This document shows, in pieces, positions 63,733-64,000 of a stretch of DNA of 64,000 bases. Position numbers and translations under genes: made by a program. The stretch is taken from contig CM035316.1 in NCBI GenBank assembly GCA_000497125.2, positions 758,001-822,000 of the forward strand. The letters run 5' to 3'. Position 1 is the first letter of the stretch. Every line of letters starts with the position of its first letter. The notes under the pieces were generated by a model. That model did no database searches. It had not been told where the DNA came from and saw nothing but the letters and a program-made list of their open reading frames with translations. The DNA comes from Spironucleus salmonicida. Taxonomy: Eukaryota > Fornicata > Diplomonadida > Hexamitidae.

Positions 63733-64000
63733 AGAGTTGGTGGATTTAAGGATATTTGAGGATTTGGTTGTTATTGTTGTGAATAGACGTTTGAGCTATC
63801 ATTTTCATGCGTTAGTATTAGTTACGTTTGCGCTGTAGAGGGTAGTGAGGAAGTTTCGGGTTTATGTAGTGCAGAATAAGCTAATTTTATACATATATGT
63901 TATATCTGCTTTATGTAGTATTAAATGGGTAATGTGTTAATACAAATTATGATTATTATATAGTAATCAAATGATTATATTTAAAAAAATGAAATGCTGC

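Overview
The window looks like nuclear DNA of a hexamitid diplomonad (Hexamita, Spironucleus or Trepomonas group; genus is an inference). Almost every gene only becomes full length if TAA and TAG are read as glutamine and TGA is the sole stop, the hexamitid code. Three conserved proteins show it: a 263-aa ribosomal protein S4, an 1847-aa ABCA-type transporter and a 606-aa TPR-DnaJ protein are each broken many times by TAA/TAG under the standard code and are one clean frame under the hexamitid code. The gene content also fits: tRNAs ending in Pol III T-runs, cysteine-rich membrane proteins with many CxxC motifs, adrenodoxin-type ferredoxin, and a CEP20/FOR20 basal-body protein. All CDS calls below use this code.

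Layout. 1-1600: GC-rich cluster of four small minus-strand genes sharing a short motif right at the ATG. 1640-2601: a divergent pair whose coding frames run across AT-rich/GC-rich boundaries. 2578-10988: an inverted repeat (arms about 1.67 kb, each with a small heat-shock-like gene, tRNA-Ile and a small cysteine-containing protein) around a 5 kb AT-rich loop with RPS4, tRNA-Phe, a PX-domain protein and coiled-coil genes. 11.0-15.8 kb: CEP20/FOR20, two loci with coding-like sequence continuing past TGA, an AAAP amino-acid transporter and a Myb/SANT protein. 15.9-19.1 kb: a membrane-anchored protein made of nearly three identical 340-aa repeats. 19.1-28.5 kb: small acidic or Met-Gly proteins, a 957-aa coiled-coil protein, ferredoxin and a tail-anchored protein. 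28.5-30.6 kb: a GC-rich unit with 366-bp terminal inverted repeats. 31.4-36.9 kb: ABCA transporter. 37.2-54.4 kb: a near-perfect palindrome with 7.1 kb arms, a 1 kb spacer and four cysteine-rich membrane protein genes. 54.6-63.7 kb: SLC35F-like transporter, TPR-DnaJ protein, a coiled-coil protein and small lipidation-type proteins.

Genes are short, closely spaced and mostly intronless (one intron candidate at 57068-57138). Sequences that occur more than once (palindrome arms, inverted-repeat arms, tandem repeats, the TIR unit) are GC-rich, while most single-copy sequence is AT-rich, which suggests GC-biased gene conversion. The cysteine-rich membrane protein genes inside and at the edges of the palindrome differ mosaically, as expected if the palindrome feeds recombination among surface antigens.
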